The notes: a model not told the origin generated them from the sequence alone. A stretch of DNA of 64,000 nucleotides from Sphingorhabdus sp. M41 (GCF_001586275.1 NZ_CP014545.1:1328501-1392500), one strand, 5' to 3'; positions 17,526 to 27,332 are shown, counted from the first letter of the stretch. Numbers and translations are program-made.

Positions 17526-18147
17526 AACATGATGCCTGTTGCAGCGTTCGCGCTTTCGCTTGGCCGAAGCTATTGCTGGGACAGTCTGCTGAAATTGCCT
17601 TTCTTCCTAGTCCGTTGGGATGAAGGTGGCGGGACCGCAGAGCATTACAACTCAATGTCGGAACACCCACATCCCAATGCATCTAGCCGCCTGCGCTGAC
17701 AGTTGCGCGGCAAGATTTCCTATCCTTCTCCCGCTGGGGAGAAGGCGCAATCATCATTGGCAAGGCGCTGTCCTATACCGACCGGAATCGTTTATCGTCT
17801 TCACTGGCGTCTTGCCCCGGTCAGGACAGGCGCTTTGACAATATGCATTTGACCATGTCTCTGCCGTACGCCCGCATAGATTAAGCTGATCGATTGCCAG
17901 AGCGGGTTGAAAGGTTACACTCGCCGCACGGTTCGCGGCGCAAAAAGCTAGGACATCCGCGTTTTTGGGACAAAGGTCGCGGAAAATAAAACCGGTCTTT
18001 GCTGTCAAGTTTCCGATACGAGTCCTGTGGATTCAGGTTGCCGCGATCATCCGCCAAAGCCCTGCTTTCCTGCAACATCCTGATTCTGATAAACCGATGC
18101 CGTTTCTTGAACGCGCCAAAAAAATGCGGTTAAGATTTAATTGACGC
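17526..18147 (+). other. 622-base gap with no convincing gene
   Basis: Short open frames on both strands here (65-85 codons) lack ribosome-binding sites, family motifs or compositional support. The only clear structure is a perfect dyad at 17724-17745, listed separately. The right end is AT-rich (GGTTAAGATTTAATTG near 18127-18142) and probably contains the promoter of the following diguanylate cyclase gene. I could not place a clear -35/-10 pair. No RNA gene was recognised. Confidence 0.6.
17724..17745. repeat. Short perfect hairpin, REP-like
   Basis: CCTTCTCCC and GGGAGAAGG form a nine-pair perfect stem around a four-base loop. Dyads of this CTTCTCCC...GGGAGAAG type are scattered between genes in many sphingomonad genomes, as far as I recall. 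There is only one copy in this window, so repetitiveness cannot be shown here. No T-run follows on either strand, arguing against an intrinsic terminator. Confidence 0.5.
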
Positions 18148-19323
18148 ATGGCTGTTAGACAGGGTCCGATGTCTGAGAATTCCGGCTTTCATATCCAAAC
18201 GGTGATCATATTGGCGATCTTTGCGCTGGTATTCGGGCTCATCTATTTTTTCAACAAGCGCCAGCCATTTTCCGGATGGGTCGCGATCGGCTATTCGGCG
18301 GCTTTGATGGGCTATGTGATCGATAGCACGCGGACACCCTCGACTCATATCGCCTTCATATTCGTTTCGACCGCCATGTTCTGGATATTCAGCCTGGCTA
18401 TTGCAAAGGCGATTTATGTCAGGTGCAATGCGGCTTTCCCGAATATTCTGGTAGGTCTTATTCTATCATCGGCTGTCACAGGCTTCACAGTGCTCACCTT
18501 TTTTGCTCCGGATATTTCCATACGATCGGTTCTGGTCAGCGTAGTTGCAGGCATTCTTCTGGCCTTGTGTCTGCCTCCCTTGTGGAAGGCGGGAGGGAGG
18601 GTGATAGACGGAGCCTTGTTCGGAGTGATCGCAACGGTGGCCACCACGTTCGTCGTTCGAGTCGCGGTTGTCTATTCGCTTCATGGTCTGACGCTGACCG
18701 AGCAAAGCTATTCGCAATCAACCTACGCTTGGATATTCCATTTCACGAGCGGCATCTGCGCTCTGGCCCTCGCAGTGGTGCTTTTATACGCCGCCGGGCT
18801 CGACATGATTTGGCATTTCCACGGGCAATCCAACCGGGATCCGTTGACGGGACTGCTAAACAGGCGTGGGTTGAAGGGGCTCTTCAAAACCTCCACGGTT
18901 CGGAGTCAGGACAGCATAAATATACGGTCGGTCATTCTTTTCGACATCGACCATTTCAAGCGGGTTAACGATCAATATGGGCATGCTGCGGGCGACAAGG
19001 TTCTGCAAAGAATCGCAAAAACGGCATCCGGCCTTTGCCAGAACCAAGGTCAGGTAGCCCGAACCGGTGGCGAGGAATTTGCAATTCTGACCGACTGGAT
19101 CCCGATCGAAACCGCACAGCTGCTGGCACAGCATATCTGTGATTCGCTGCGGTTCATTGCCCACCCCGAACTGGATGCGGATCACAAGGTTACCGCGAGT
19201 TTCGGCCTGGCGGTCCTAACTGATGCCGATTCTCTTCATGATGCGATGGATCGGGCGGACCAGGCGTTATATCATGCCAAGAGAAACGGTCGCAATCAGG
19301 TCGCGCTCGCCAAGGTTGCGTGA
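18148..19323 (+). CDS. Membrane-bound diguanylate cyclase (7TM-GGDEF)
   Basis: A 391-residue protein with about seven transmembrane helices in its first 230 residues and a C-terminal GGDEF domain. The catalytic motif is GGEEF at residues 307-311, with DPLTGLLNRRG at the domain start and FDIDHFKRVNDQYGH for metal and nucleotide binding. It should synthesise cyclic-di-GMP from GTP. No RxxD inhibitory site is present five residues before GGEEF, so product inhibition may be absent. A second start, ATG 18169, is preceded by AGGG and may be the real one, removing seven residues. The ligand sensed by the membrane part is unknown. Confidence 0.88.
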   Translation: MAVRQGPMSENSGFHIQTVIILAIFALVFGLIYFFNKRQPFSGWVAIGYSAALMGYVIDSTRTPSTHIAFIFVSTAMFWIFSLAIAKAIYVRCNAAFPNILVGLILSSAVTGFTVLTFFAPDISIRSVLVSVVAGILLALCLPPLWKAGGRVIDGALFGVIATVATTFVVRVAVVYSLHGLTLTEQSYSQSTYAWIFHFTSGICALALAVVLLYAAGLDMIWHFHGQSNRDPLTGLLNRRGLKGLFKTSTVRSQDSINIRSVILFDIDHFKRVNDQYGHAAGDKVLQRIAKTASGLCQNQGQVARTGGEEFAILTDWIPIETAQLLAQHICDSLRFIAHPELDADHKVTASFGLAVLTDADSLHDAMDRADQALYHAKRNGRNQVALAKVA

Positions 19324-19477
19324 TCCAGGGACACTATAATCACCCGCCAGCTTTCCTACGTTGGCCTAACCGTGAAAGTTCCGCTTCAAGACGGGTCAAC
19401 GCCTTAATAATCTCGCTTGGGGCAGATCGCTAATCCTCAGATCAGCCGGATTCTGTGAAATATGGAACCATGGAAAA

Positions 19478-19552
19478 TGGCTCCCCGAGTTGGATTCGAA
19501 CCAACGGCCATTCGATTAACAGTCGAATGCTCTACCACTGAGCTATCGGGGA
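19478..19552 (-). tRNA. tRNA-Asn (anticodon GTT)
   Basis: Read on the minus strand, the gene begins TCCCCGA and ends TCGGGGA-G-CCA, so the acceptor stem pairs fully and CCA is encoded. The D arm is AGCTCAGTGGTAGAGC. The anticodon stem ATTCGA/TCGAAT holds the loop CTGTTAA, with anticodon GTT for asparagine. The T arm is TTGGTTCGAATCCAA. Length is 75 bases. It lies 74 bases downstream of nadK on the same strand. TsaE, encoded elsewhere in the window, contributes to t6A modification of this tRNA class. Confidence 0.96.
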
Positions 19553-19626
19553 ACATGCTCGATTCTCGACCGAGCCTTTCATGGTGAAGCGCGCCTATAA
19601 CAATGTCATTTGCGTCCCGCAAGTCA

Positions 19627-20400
19627 TCAAACGACAAATTGTTCCATAGCGATGCGATCGTCGAGCGCATGTTCCGGGTCGAACAGCATGGTCAGCGACT
19701 GGCTGCGGTCGATTGCCACCTTGACGCAGCTGACATCGCGGACTTCCTGCTGGTCGCCAACCGCGCTAACCGGCCGTTTTTCGGGGTTAAGCACTCGGAT
19801 GGTAATCTCCATCTTGTCTGGCAATATGGCACCTTTCCAGCGTCTTGGCCGAAACGGGCTGATCGGAGTCAGGGCAAGGAGATTGCAGGTGAGCGGAAGA
19901 ATCGGACCGTTGGCGGACAGATTATAGGCGGTGGAGCCAGCGGGTGTCGCAATCAGCACACCGTCGCAAACGAGCTCTTCCATCATGATCCGGCCATTGA
20001 TCTCAATCTCGAGCTTTGCCGTTTGCCGGGTTTCGCGCAAAAGCGAAACTTCGTTGATCGCGGGCAGGGTGAAGCTGGCCCCGGAAATGGTTTCAACCTC
20101 CATTTTGAGCGGCTTGACTTTGAAAGCCCGAGCTTTGGTCAATCGCTCGTGTAGGTCTTCCAGATGCCAGTTGTTCATCAGGAAGCCAACCGTGCCCAGA
20201 TTCATGCCATAGACCGGCATGATCTTCCGGCGATTGAGCATTTGATGAAGTGTTTGCAACATGAAGCCGTCACCGCCCAGAACCACGGCCTGGTCGGCTT
20301 GTTCTACCGGCACCCAATCGATCAGCGATTTAAGCTTTTCGGCGGCCTCTTGCGCCGGCGGCGTAGGCGACACGATCAGTGCCCATTTCTTGTTGCTCAT
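19627..20400 (-). CDS. nadK: NAD kinase
   Basis: A 257-residue ATP-NAD kinase that makes NADP. Signature motifs are GGDGFMLQTLH (the GGDG nucleotide-phosphate site, near residue 42) and TPAGSTAYNLSANGPI (NAD-binding region). The family tail ALTPISPFRPRRW is present. Length fits the short proteobacterial NadK. Its start overlaps the moaA stop in an ATGA, so moaA and nadK form an operon. A tRNA-Asn gene follows downstream. No odd residues are seen. Confidence 0.95.
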   Translation of the reverse strand: MSNKKWALIVSPTPPAQEAAEKLKSLIDWVPVEQADQAVVLGGDGFMLQTLHQMLNRRKIMPVYGMNLGTVGFLMNNWHLEDLHERLTKARAFKVKPLKMEVETISGASFTLPAINEVSLLRETRQTAKLEIEINGRIMMEELVCDGVLIATPAGSTAYNLSANGPILPLTCNLLALTPISPFRPRRWKGAILPDKMEITIRVLNPEKRPVSAVGDQQEVRDVSCVKVAIDRSQSLTMLFDPEHALDDRIAMEQFVV

Positions 20401-21383
20401 CCGCCCGTGACGTTCATGTGACGCTCCAATATCTCTGCGGACCCATCGAGCTGCGCATTGAAATCATGGCGCTGCGGTTTGAGCTTTAGAGCCTGCTGGA
20501 GCAGTTGGTCAACGGCAGCGATGCCATCCTTCCGGACAGCCGCGCGCAAATCGACATGTGCGTTATGGCCAAGGCACATGAATATCTTGCCATCGGTCGT
20601 CAGGCGCAACCGGTTGCAATCATCGCAGAAATTATTGCTGAGCGGCGTGATCAGACCCAGTCGCAGGCCGAGCGGTTCAACCGATACATAGCGCGCAGGG
20701 CCGGAGCTGCGATGGGGAATCGGAAGGATCGTATAATGGTCCCGCAACGGTGTCAGAAATTCATCGGCGGAAATATGGGCCAGTTTGCGATCAGCCCCGA
20801 CATCGCCCAAGGGCATGCTCTCGATAATCGTCAGATCATGTCCCTGTTCTGCGCAATATTCGGCCATCGGCAGAAGATCCGCCTCATTGAAATCGCGAAC
20901 CGCGACCATGTTGATCTTGACCCGGATACCCGCTTCCCTGGCGGCCTTTATGCCATCCAGCACAACGTTCACATCGGCGCCGCGGGTGATCTCGGAAAAG
21001 CGTGCGGCGTCGAGTGTGTCCATACTGACATTGATCCGCTGCACGCCATGACCTGCAAGATGGTCGGCATATTCGGTCAGCAGGGACCCGTTGGTGGTCA
21101 GCGTCAGTTCTTCCAGCTCTCCCGACGCCACCTTTCTGCCGAGCCGCTGGATAACGTCCTTCATATCCCGTCTTACCAGCGGTTCGCCGCCGGTCAGCCG
21201 GATTTTACGGATGCCGTGCCCGATGAACCGTTCCGCAATAAGCGTGATCTCTTCCAGTGTCAGCAGCTCCGACCTGGGCATGAAAGTCATCTTCTCCGAC
21301 ATGCAATATTGGCAGCGGAAATTGCATCGATCAGTGACCGAAATACGGAGATAATCAATTTTGCGTCCGAAACCGTCTTGCAT
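20397..21383 (-). CDS. moaA: GTP 3',8-cyclase MoaA (molybdenum cofactor biosynthesis)
   Basis: A radical-SAM enzyme of about 328 residues that starts molybdopterin synthesis by converting GTP to 3',8-cyclo-GTP. The N-terminal cluster motif is CNFRCQYC. The C-terminal cluster is CDDC followed 13 residues later by a third cysteine in FMCLG. The protein ends in Gly-Gly, the essential MoaA tail. ATG 21383 is favoured because GAGG lies six bases upstream. An in-frame ATG at 21395 would add RRP-containing residues with no ribosome-binding site. It is cotranscribed with nadK; no other moa genes are present in the window. Confidence 0.94.
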   Translation of the reverse strand: MQDGFGRKIDYLRISVTDRCNFRCQYCMSEKMTFMPRSELLTLEEITLIAERFIGHGIRKIRLTGGEPLVRRDMKDVIQRLGRKVASGELEELTLTTNGSLLTEYADHLAGHGVQRINVSMDTLDAARFSEITRGADVNVVLDGIKAAREAGIRVKINMVAVRDFNEADLLPMAEYCAEQGHDLTIIESMPLGDVGADRKLAHISADEFLTPLRDHYTILPIPHRSSGPARYVSVEPLGLRLGLITPLSNNFCDDCNRLRLTTDGKIFMCLGHNAHVDLRAAVRKDGIAAVDQLLQQALKLKPQRHDFNAQLDGSAEILERHMNVTGG

Positions 21384-21493
21384 TGGGCGCCTCATGTTGA
21401 TTCAATGCTATAGGGCTAGCGTTTTCCGGATAGGCAAGCAACGCCCTATAAAGGTTTTCCTGCTACGGAAAAAGATAGGCATTCGTCGTAAAA

Positions 21494-23566
21494 TTGGCGG
21501 TCCGGCTATGCAAACCAAGGAGGTTTAAGGTCCAAGAATCATCTATCTCGACTGTGCGTCCGGTTGAATTCAGAAACCTGTTCCTGCTTTCGTTTCACGA
21601 GCGTGATTCGCTGGCCGCTGAAATTGCGTCTTTCGGCTGGCGAGTCCATTCAGCCCGCAGACTGCACAATCTGAGCGCCCGTTTTTTTTCCGCCGGAGCG
21701 ATGATCGCGGTGATCGATATCCGTCAAGCCGAACAGGAAGGCCTGAAAGCGATTGTAGATCTTTCACGCACGGCAACCGAAAGCGGAATTGCGATATTGG
21801 CATTGGTCGACAGCAACCAAAAGCGGGAGGTGATCGCACAATGTTTTGACTCAGGCGCGACCCATTATCTGGATTTTGCCGATTCCGGTGCGAACCTCGA
21901 CCAGTCAATCAACTATGCCTATCGCTATGTCGAAAATTTCAGAGGTGGCGCCGAACGGGCTAGTCATGAGCAATCCTTGCTGACATTTGCGGATTTGCAA
22001 TGGTCGATGACCTTGGACTCCATCAAGGGATACTGGATAAGCGATAGCCTGCTGGCAGCAGCTGGAGAGATTGATTTCAGGCAATATCCCATGACCGGCA
22101 TCTACCGTGCGCTATCGCATGAAGAGCAAAAGCGCGTGCGAGGGGCCATGGGCCGTCTGCGCGATGGTGCCAGGCAGGCGGCGGTGCCACACCGGTTCAA
22201 TGGCCGGGCGGTCATCCATCACTTGCACGAAGCAGATGGCCGGATTTCAGGCAGAATTGAATATCTCGCGAACAACGAGGAAGTGGATGACTGGACCGGG
22301 CGGGATCTGCTTTCCGGTTTGCGGAATACGGCATCGGCCCGCACGTGGATTCGGAAGAAGCTGGAAGCTGGAAGCCAATTGACGCTCATTGCGATCGGCA
22401 TCAAGAACTTCCGGATGATCAACGCCGCATTCGGACGAAACGCCGGGGACCAGTTGCTACGGATTGTCGGGCACAGGCTCATGGATCAAACGCAGCGTCA
22501 ATATGCAGGCCCGCACCTGGTCGCGCGTCTCGATGGCCAGAATTTTCTGGTCGCGCTGGCTAATATTCAGAAAAGCGAAGTTTCAGCTTTTGCCAACGAC
22601 TTGATCAGCAACATTTTTGATGACTTGCAACTGGAGGGGCGACCGATCAATCCTGTCGCCCGGGTAGGGGTCGCGATCGGGAACAGCGATTCCAGCGAGA
22701 ATACATTGATCAGAAAGGCGGTTCTGGCGCTTGCGGAAGCGACCGCCGCAGATGCTCTGCCGATCAATTTCAGTACTGTTTCGGAAGCGGATGTGCATCT
22801 CGAAGAAATATTGGAAGATCAATTGCCCGGGGCAATGGGCCGCGGTGAGATCGTAATCGCCTTTCAACCACAAATCAAAGTCGAAACCGGTGAGCTTTCT
22901 GGCGCAGAAGCCTTGGCGCGGTGGGAGCATCCCGAATACGGGCTGTTGGGCGCCTCCACTCTGTTCGCCGTCGCCGAACGGGCCGGGGTGATGGAGTCTC
23001 TCTCGACCCAGATTCACAAACAGGCTTTGACACTGGCGGCCGGTTGGCCGGCAAGTCTAGGGTTTCTAAGACTTTCATTGAATGTCACGGCAGGCGATTT
23101 GGCAGCAAAAACATTTGTCGATGATATGCTGGGGCAGGTCGACGCTGCCGGTTTTGAGCCGAGTCATCTGACTCTGGAAATCACAGAGTCCGAATTGATC
23201 GGTAATTTATCCGCTTCGGCGAACAAATTGCACCGATTGCGGAGGGCGGGCATTTGCATAGCGATTGACGATTTCGGCACAGGTTACAGCAGCCTGTCTT
23301 ATCTCAAGCAATTACCGGTAGACTATTTGAAGATCGATAGCGGGCTGACCGGTGATATGAGCGGATCACCCAAGGACCAGGTTGTCGTGCGCTCGATAAT
23401 CGACATGGCGCATAGCCTTGATCTCAGTGTGATTGCCGAGGGCATCGAAACTGAATCCCAACTCGATATCCTCGCAGAACAGGGCTGTGAATTTTTTCAG
23501 GGTTTCCTGCGGTCCGGACCGCTTTCCCCAGACGAATTTGAAGCTTTCGCCCTGCGCAGCAATTAA
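21494..23566 (+). CDS. Degenerate-GGDEF/EAL cyclic-di-GMP phosphodiesterase with REC-like N-terminus
   Basis: A protein of up to 690 residues without membrane segments. About residues 25-140 look like a receiver-type fold. A GGDEF-like domain follows, whose signature is degraded to DGQNF, so cyclase activity is unlikely. The C-terminal EAL domain looks active: EALARW, LSLNVTAGDL, EITESEL, IDDFGTGYSSL, DYLKID and AEGIETE all hold the expected metal and catalytic residues. It should hydrolyse cyclic-di-GMP, perhaps with GTP as activator at the GGDEF-like site. The start is uncertain. TTG 21494 opens the frame, yet a perfect AAGGAGG lies inside it (21517-21523), and the next GTG (21554) is 30 bases further on. 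Its stop overlaps the mfd stop (TTAA). Confidence 0.85.
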   Translation: MAVRLCKPRRFKVQESSISTVRPVEFRNLFLLSFHERDSLAAEIASFGWRVHSARRLHNLSARFFSAGAMIAVIDIRQAEQEGLKAIVDLSRTATESGIAILALVDSNQKREVIAQCFDSGATHYLDFADSGANLDQSINYAYRYVENFRGGAERASHEQSLLTFADLQWSMTLDSIKGYWISDSLLAAAGEIDFRQYPMTGIYRALSHEEQKRVRGAMGRLRDGARQAAVPHRFNGRAVIHHLHEADGRISGRIEYLANNEEVDDWTGRDLLSGLRNTASARTWIRKKLEAGSQLTLIAIGIKNFRMINAAFGRNAGDQLLRIVGHRLMDQTQRQYAGPHLVARLDGQNFLVALANIQKSEVSAFANDLISNIFDDLQLEGRPINPVARVGVAIGNSDSSENTLIRKAVLALAEATAADALPINFSTVSEADVHLEEILEDQLPGAMGRGEIVIAFQPQIKVETGELSGAEALARWEHPEYGLLGASTLFAVAERAGVMESLSTQIHKQALTLAAGWPASLGFLRLSLNVTAGDLAAKTFVDDMLGQVDAAGFEPSHLTLEITESELIGNLSASANKLHRLRRAGICIAIDDFGTGYSSLSYLKQLPVDYLKIDSGLTGDMSGSPKDQVVVRSIIDMAHSLDLSVIAEGIETESQLDILAEQGCEFFQGFLRSGPLSPDEFEAFALRSN

Positions 23567-26500
23567 GCGGTCACTCGTTGCGCCAGTTTCGATAGTCCTG
23601 TCGTCAATTGTGTGAGCCCATGCAGACGGGACTTGGGATCACGCCACTTGCGTTCGATGAACAATTTATTGTCCGGACGGATTTTCGCGGTTCCCTTGAG
23701 GCGGTCGACATAATCGAGCAGACCCTGAACATTCGGAAAACTGTCATTGTGGAAGGTGACCAGGGCACCGCGCGGCCCCATCTCGATTTTCGCTATTCGT
23801 GCCTTCACGCAATTCATTTTGATATGCATAAGCTTGAGCAGATTGTCGGTCTGGATCGGCAGATCGCCGAACCGGTCGATCATTTCCGCAGCGAAGGATT
23901 CGATTTCCGGGAGCGTTTTGAGACCGTTCATGCGGCGATAAAGCCCCATTCGGAGTGAAAGGTCGGGGACGTAGGCCTCCGGTATCAGGATCGGAGCATC
24001 GACCGTGATCTGTGGAGAGAAACTGTCGGTTGGCATTGGTAAGCCAGAACCTTTGGCCTTCGCTTCCAATATCGCGTCTTCCAGCATCGACTGGTACAAT
24101 TCAAACCCGACTTCCTTGATATGGCCGGATTGCTCATCGCCCAGCAAGTTGCCGGCGCCGCGGATATCGAGATCGTGGCTGGCGAGCTCGAAACCGGCAC
24201 CAAGGCTATCGAGATCGCCCAAAATTTTGAGCCGTTTCTCCGCCTTTTCGGTAATTATCCGGTCCTTTGGCGTGACCATATAGGCATAAGCGCGGGTTTT
24301 TGATCGTCCCACACGGCCTCTGAGTTGATAGAGCTGGGCGAGGCCAAAGCGATCGGCGCGGTGAATGATCAGCGTGTTGGCGCTGGGAATGTCGAGGCCA
24401 CTTTCTACAATCGTTGTCGACAACAAGACATCATATTTGCGGTCATAAAATGCGGACATCCGCTCTTCCACAGTCGCCGGGGCCATTTGGCCATGCGCTA
24501 CGACATAGGTCAATTCGGTCGCATGCTTCTTGAGGAAATCCTCGATGTCGGGAAGATCCGCGATACGCGGGACAACTATGAACGACTGGCCTCCCCGATA
24601 ATGCTCCCGCAACAGCGCCTCGCGCAGTGGAACAGGATCCCACGGCATAACATAAGTACGCACGGCCAATCGGTCGACAGGCGGAGTCTGGATGACGGAT
24701 AGTTCGCGCATACCGGTCATCGCCATCTGCAATGTCCGCGGGATAGGCGTGGCGGTGAGGGTCAGGACATGGACGTCCGCCTTCATTGCCTTGAGGCGTT
24801 CCTTGTGGGTGACGCCAAAACGTTGCTCTTCATCAATGATGATCAGGCCGAGTCGCTGGAATTCAATCGATTTGGCTAGCAGTGCATGCGTGCCAATGAC
24901 AATGTCGACTTCGCCGCTGGTCAGACCTTCTTTGGTTTTCTTCGCTTCTGCTGGCGTAACCAGTCGTGATAGCCGACCAATCTTTACGGGAAAGGGCCGG
25001 AAACGTTCTTCGAAATTGTTGAAATGCTGCCTAGCCAGAAGGGTTGTGGGAGCGATTATTGCGACTTGCATACCCGCCATTGCAGCGGCAAAGGCGGCGC
25101 GCATCGCGACCTCCGTCTTGCCAAAACCGACGTCGCCGCAGACCAGGCGGTCCATTGCCTTTCCGGACGCCATATCGCCGAGCACCTCTTCGATTGCCTG
25201 CTGCTGATCGTCGGTTTCCTGATAAGGGAAGCGATCTGCAAATCCGGCCATTTCACTGGCTTCGACGCGGGTAGGTGTTGCCGGTTGCAAAGCGCGTGCC
25301 GCAGCGGTTCTCAGCAGCTCATGAGCAATTGCCCGGATGCGTTCCTTCAGCTTCGATTTGCGCCTTTGCCAGGCTTCGCCACCGAGCCGGTCCAGCACAA
25401 CACTGTCCCCGCCTTCACCATAGCGACTGAGGACGTCAATATTCTCGACCGGTACATAAAGCTTGTCGCCACCGGCATATTTGAGGTGGACACAATCATG
25501 CGGACTTGTACCTACCGGGATCGAAACAATGCCTTCATAAAGACCGACGCCATGTTCGAGATGGACGACGAGGTCGCCCTGACTGAGCGCTGACAATTCT
25601 TCGATGAAGGCATCGCTGCTTTTGCGACGCTTGGATTTGCGGACCAGACGGTCTCCGAAAATATCCTGTTCGGTGAGTAACGAAAGTTCGTCTGACCGGA
25701 ATCCGGAAGACAAGGGCAATATTGTCAGGGCTATTGCAGGCGCAGCCGAGAGGCAGGAGTCCCAGTCGTCACAAAGCACTGCACCTTTGACGTCATGGTC
25801 TTTGAGCAAGTCAAAGATGCGCGCGCGCGAACCTTTGCTATAGCTGGCGACTATGGCGGTGGTTCCGGATTTTGTCAGACTGTTGAGATGGCCGCTCAAA
25901 GCCTGATAGATATTCTCATTGCGCGCTCGCTCCGGAGAAAAATCGCGCGGCGACGACACCGACATTGACATGACGGTTTCAGATTCGGGTTCGTCAAATT
26001 CGCTCAATATGTGGATTGGCGCATCATCCTCGCGGGACCGCCATTCATCTGCTGTCAGGTAAAGCATTTCTGGTGGCAGCGGGCGGTAGCTAGACAGATT
26101 GGCCTTGTCGGCTTCAACTCGGTTCTTGTGATAGTCTGCAATGGCAGCAAATTGCGCTTCTGCTGCCGCGGAACCGGCTGCATCCCGTAGAATTAGCGAA
26201 TCTGCTTCCAAATAATCGAAAATCGTAGCCAGCCGGTCTTCGAGAAGCGGCAGCCAATGCTCCATGCCCGCCAATCGGCGTCCATCCGAGATCGATTGAT
26301 AGAGAGCATCGCCTGTCGAAACGGCACCGAATAAATCCCGATAGCGGGTACGGAAGCGGGTGATGCTATCGGCGTCTAGCAGGAACTCCGATACCGGAAG
26401 CAGATCGAGCCCGTCTATGTTGCCTACCGTACGTTGGTCTGCAGGATCGAACTGCCGCAAGCTCTCTACCTCGTCACCGAAAAGGTCTATTCGGATGGGT

Positions 26501-27033
26501 AGCTCGGCACCTGGCGGAAATAGATCGATCAACCCACCGCGGGCCGCAAATTCGCCGCTGTCGGCTACAGTGTCTACCCGGACGAAGCCGTTTGCATAGA
26601 GGAAAGATATCAGTTTTTCCTGTTCAACAATCGTGCCGGGTGCGAGTCGGGTGACAAACTCCTTGATTCGTGAGGGTGTCAGCACCCGCTGGGTTATCGC
26701 GTTGACTGTTGTGACCACCAATTGCGCGCCGGTGAACGGCATGGCCAACTTGGACAGCGCCGCAAGCCGGTCCGAAGTGGTATGTAGCGCCGGGGATGCC
26801 CGATCATAAGGAAGGCAGTCCCAAGCGGGGAATTCGATAATCTCCAGCTCTGGTGCAAAAAAACGGGCAGCTTCGACAATAGCGCTCATCGCCGCATCAT
26901 CGGTAGCAATGAACATCGTACGGCGACCGGAATGGACCGCCATTTCTGACAGAAACAGAGGGCGATAGCCGGTTGGCACACCGGCTAGCGTCATGCCTTT
27001 TTCTGAGGACAATAATTTATCTAGATAAGACAC
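23563..27033 (-). CDS. mfd: Transcription-repair coupling factor Mfd
   Basis: A 1156-residue Mfd translocase that removes RNA polymerase stalled at lesions and recruits UvrA. The order is normal: an N-terminal UvrB-like homology region, an RNA-polymerase-interacting domain around GDLVVHLEHGVGLYEG, then RecG-like helicase motifs GDVGFGKTEVAMRAA (Walker A near residue 633), IIDEEQRFGV (DEEQ box), LTATPIPRTL, and YQLRGRVGRS. A TRCF C-terminal domain completes it. It lies 32 bases downstream of sdhE on the same strand. Its TAA overlaps the stop of the convergent EAL gene, leaving no terminator space. Confidence 0.96.
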   Translation of the reverse strand: MSYLDKLLSSEKGMTLAGVPTGYRPLFLSEMAVHSGRRTMFIATDDAAMSAIVEAARFFAPELEIIEFPAWDCLPYDRASPALHTTSDRLAALSKLAMPFTGAQLVVTTVNAITQRVLTPSRIKEFVTRLAPGTIVEQEKLISFLYANGFVRVDTVADSGEFAARGGLIDLFPPGAELPIRIDLFGDEVESLRQFDPADQRTVGNIDGLDLLPVSEFLLDADSITRFRTRYRDLFGAVSTGDALYQSISDGRRLAGMEHWLPLLEDRLATIFDYLEADSLILRDAAGSAAAEAQFAAIADYHKNRVEADKANLSSYRPLPPEMLYLTADEWRSREDDAPIHILSEFDEPESETVMSMSVSSPRDFSPERARNENIYQALSGHLNSLTKSGTTAIVASYSKGSRARIFDLLKDHDVKGAVLCDDWDSCLSAAPAIALTILPLSSGFRSDELSLLTEQDIFGDRLVRKSKRRKSSDAFIEELSALSQGDLVVHLEHGVGLYEGIVSIPVGTSPHDCVHLKYAGGDKLYVPVENIDVLSRYGEGGDSVVLDRLGGEAWQRRKSKLKERIRAIAHELLRTAAARALQPATPTRVEASEMAGFADRFPYQETDDQQQAIEEVLGDMASGKAMDRLVCGDVGFGKTEVAMRAAFAAAMAGMQVAIIAPTTLLARQHFNNFEERFRPFPVKIGRLSRLVTPAEAKKTKEGLTSGEVDIVIGTHALLAKSIEFQRLGLIIIDEEQRFGVTHKERLKAMKADVHVLTLTATPIPRTLQMAMTGMRELSVIQTPPVDRLAVRTYVMPWDPVPLREALLREHYRGGQSFIVVPRIADLPDIEDFLKKHATELTYVVAHGQMAPATVEERMSAFYDRKYDVLLSTTIVESGLDIPSANTLIIHRADRFGLAQLYQLRGRVGRSKTRAYAYMVTPKDRIITEKAEKRLKILGDLDSLGAGFELASHDLDIRGAGNLLGDEQSGHIKEVGFELYQSMLEDAILEAKAKGSGLPMPTDSFSPQITVDAPILIPEAYVPDLSLRMGLYRRMNGLKTLPEIESFAAEMIDRFGDLPIQTDNLLKLMHIKMNCVKARIAKIEMGPRGALVTFHNDSFPNVQGLLDYVDRLKGTAKIRPDNKLFIERKWRDPKSRLHGLTQLTTGLSKLAQRVTA

Positions 27034-27065
27034 TCAAAATCGCTTCTGGATATAGGACAGGAATA

Positions 27066-27332
27066 TTATTTCGTTGCATCGATATAGTCGAGTTGCTGCA
27101 TGTTCGCCATTTCCGGCCCGTCAAAAGCCGGAGGAACAGGCAGTGTCCCAATCGCCCAGGCCATGACATCCACGTCATCTTCGACGAGCAGCCTCTCGAA
27201 CCAGTCCAATTCCTTGTCGGACCAGTCCTGGCTATAGCGATCAAAAAAACCGCCTATCAAAAAGTCGGCTTCACGTGTTCCGCGATGCCAGGCGCGAAAT
27301 TGCAGCCGTTTCAGCCTTGTTTCGCGATCCAT
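27066..27332 (-). CDS. sdhE: FAD assembly factor SdhE
   Basis: An 88-residue protein of the SdhE/SDHAF2 (DUF339) family, which helps attach FAD covalently to the succinate dehydrogenase flavoprotein. The signature RGTREADFLIG contains the conserved RGxxE. A GGAG ribosome-binding site precedes the ATG. It heads a two-gene unit with mfd and is divergent from recG, separated by 59 bases; this recG/sdhE/mfd arrangement is a familiar alphaproteobacterial order. Confidence 0.93.
   Translation of the reverse strand: MDRETRLKRLQFRAWHRGTREADFLIGGFFDRYSQDWSDKELDWFERLLVEDDVDVMAWAIGTLPVPPAFDGPEMANMQQLDYIDATK

Noticed and set aside
17620-18078. Short frames on both strands between the TauE/SafE gene and the diguanylate cyclase
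   Set aside because: No ribosome-binding sites, no motifs, and Cys/Arg-rich composition typical of chance frames.
18123-18142. GGTTAAGATTTAATTG before the diguanylate cyclase as a CtrA box
   Set aside because: The two TTAA words are only three bases apart, not seven.
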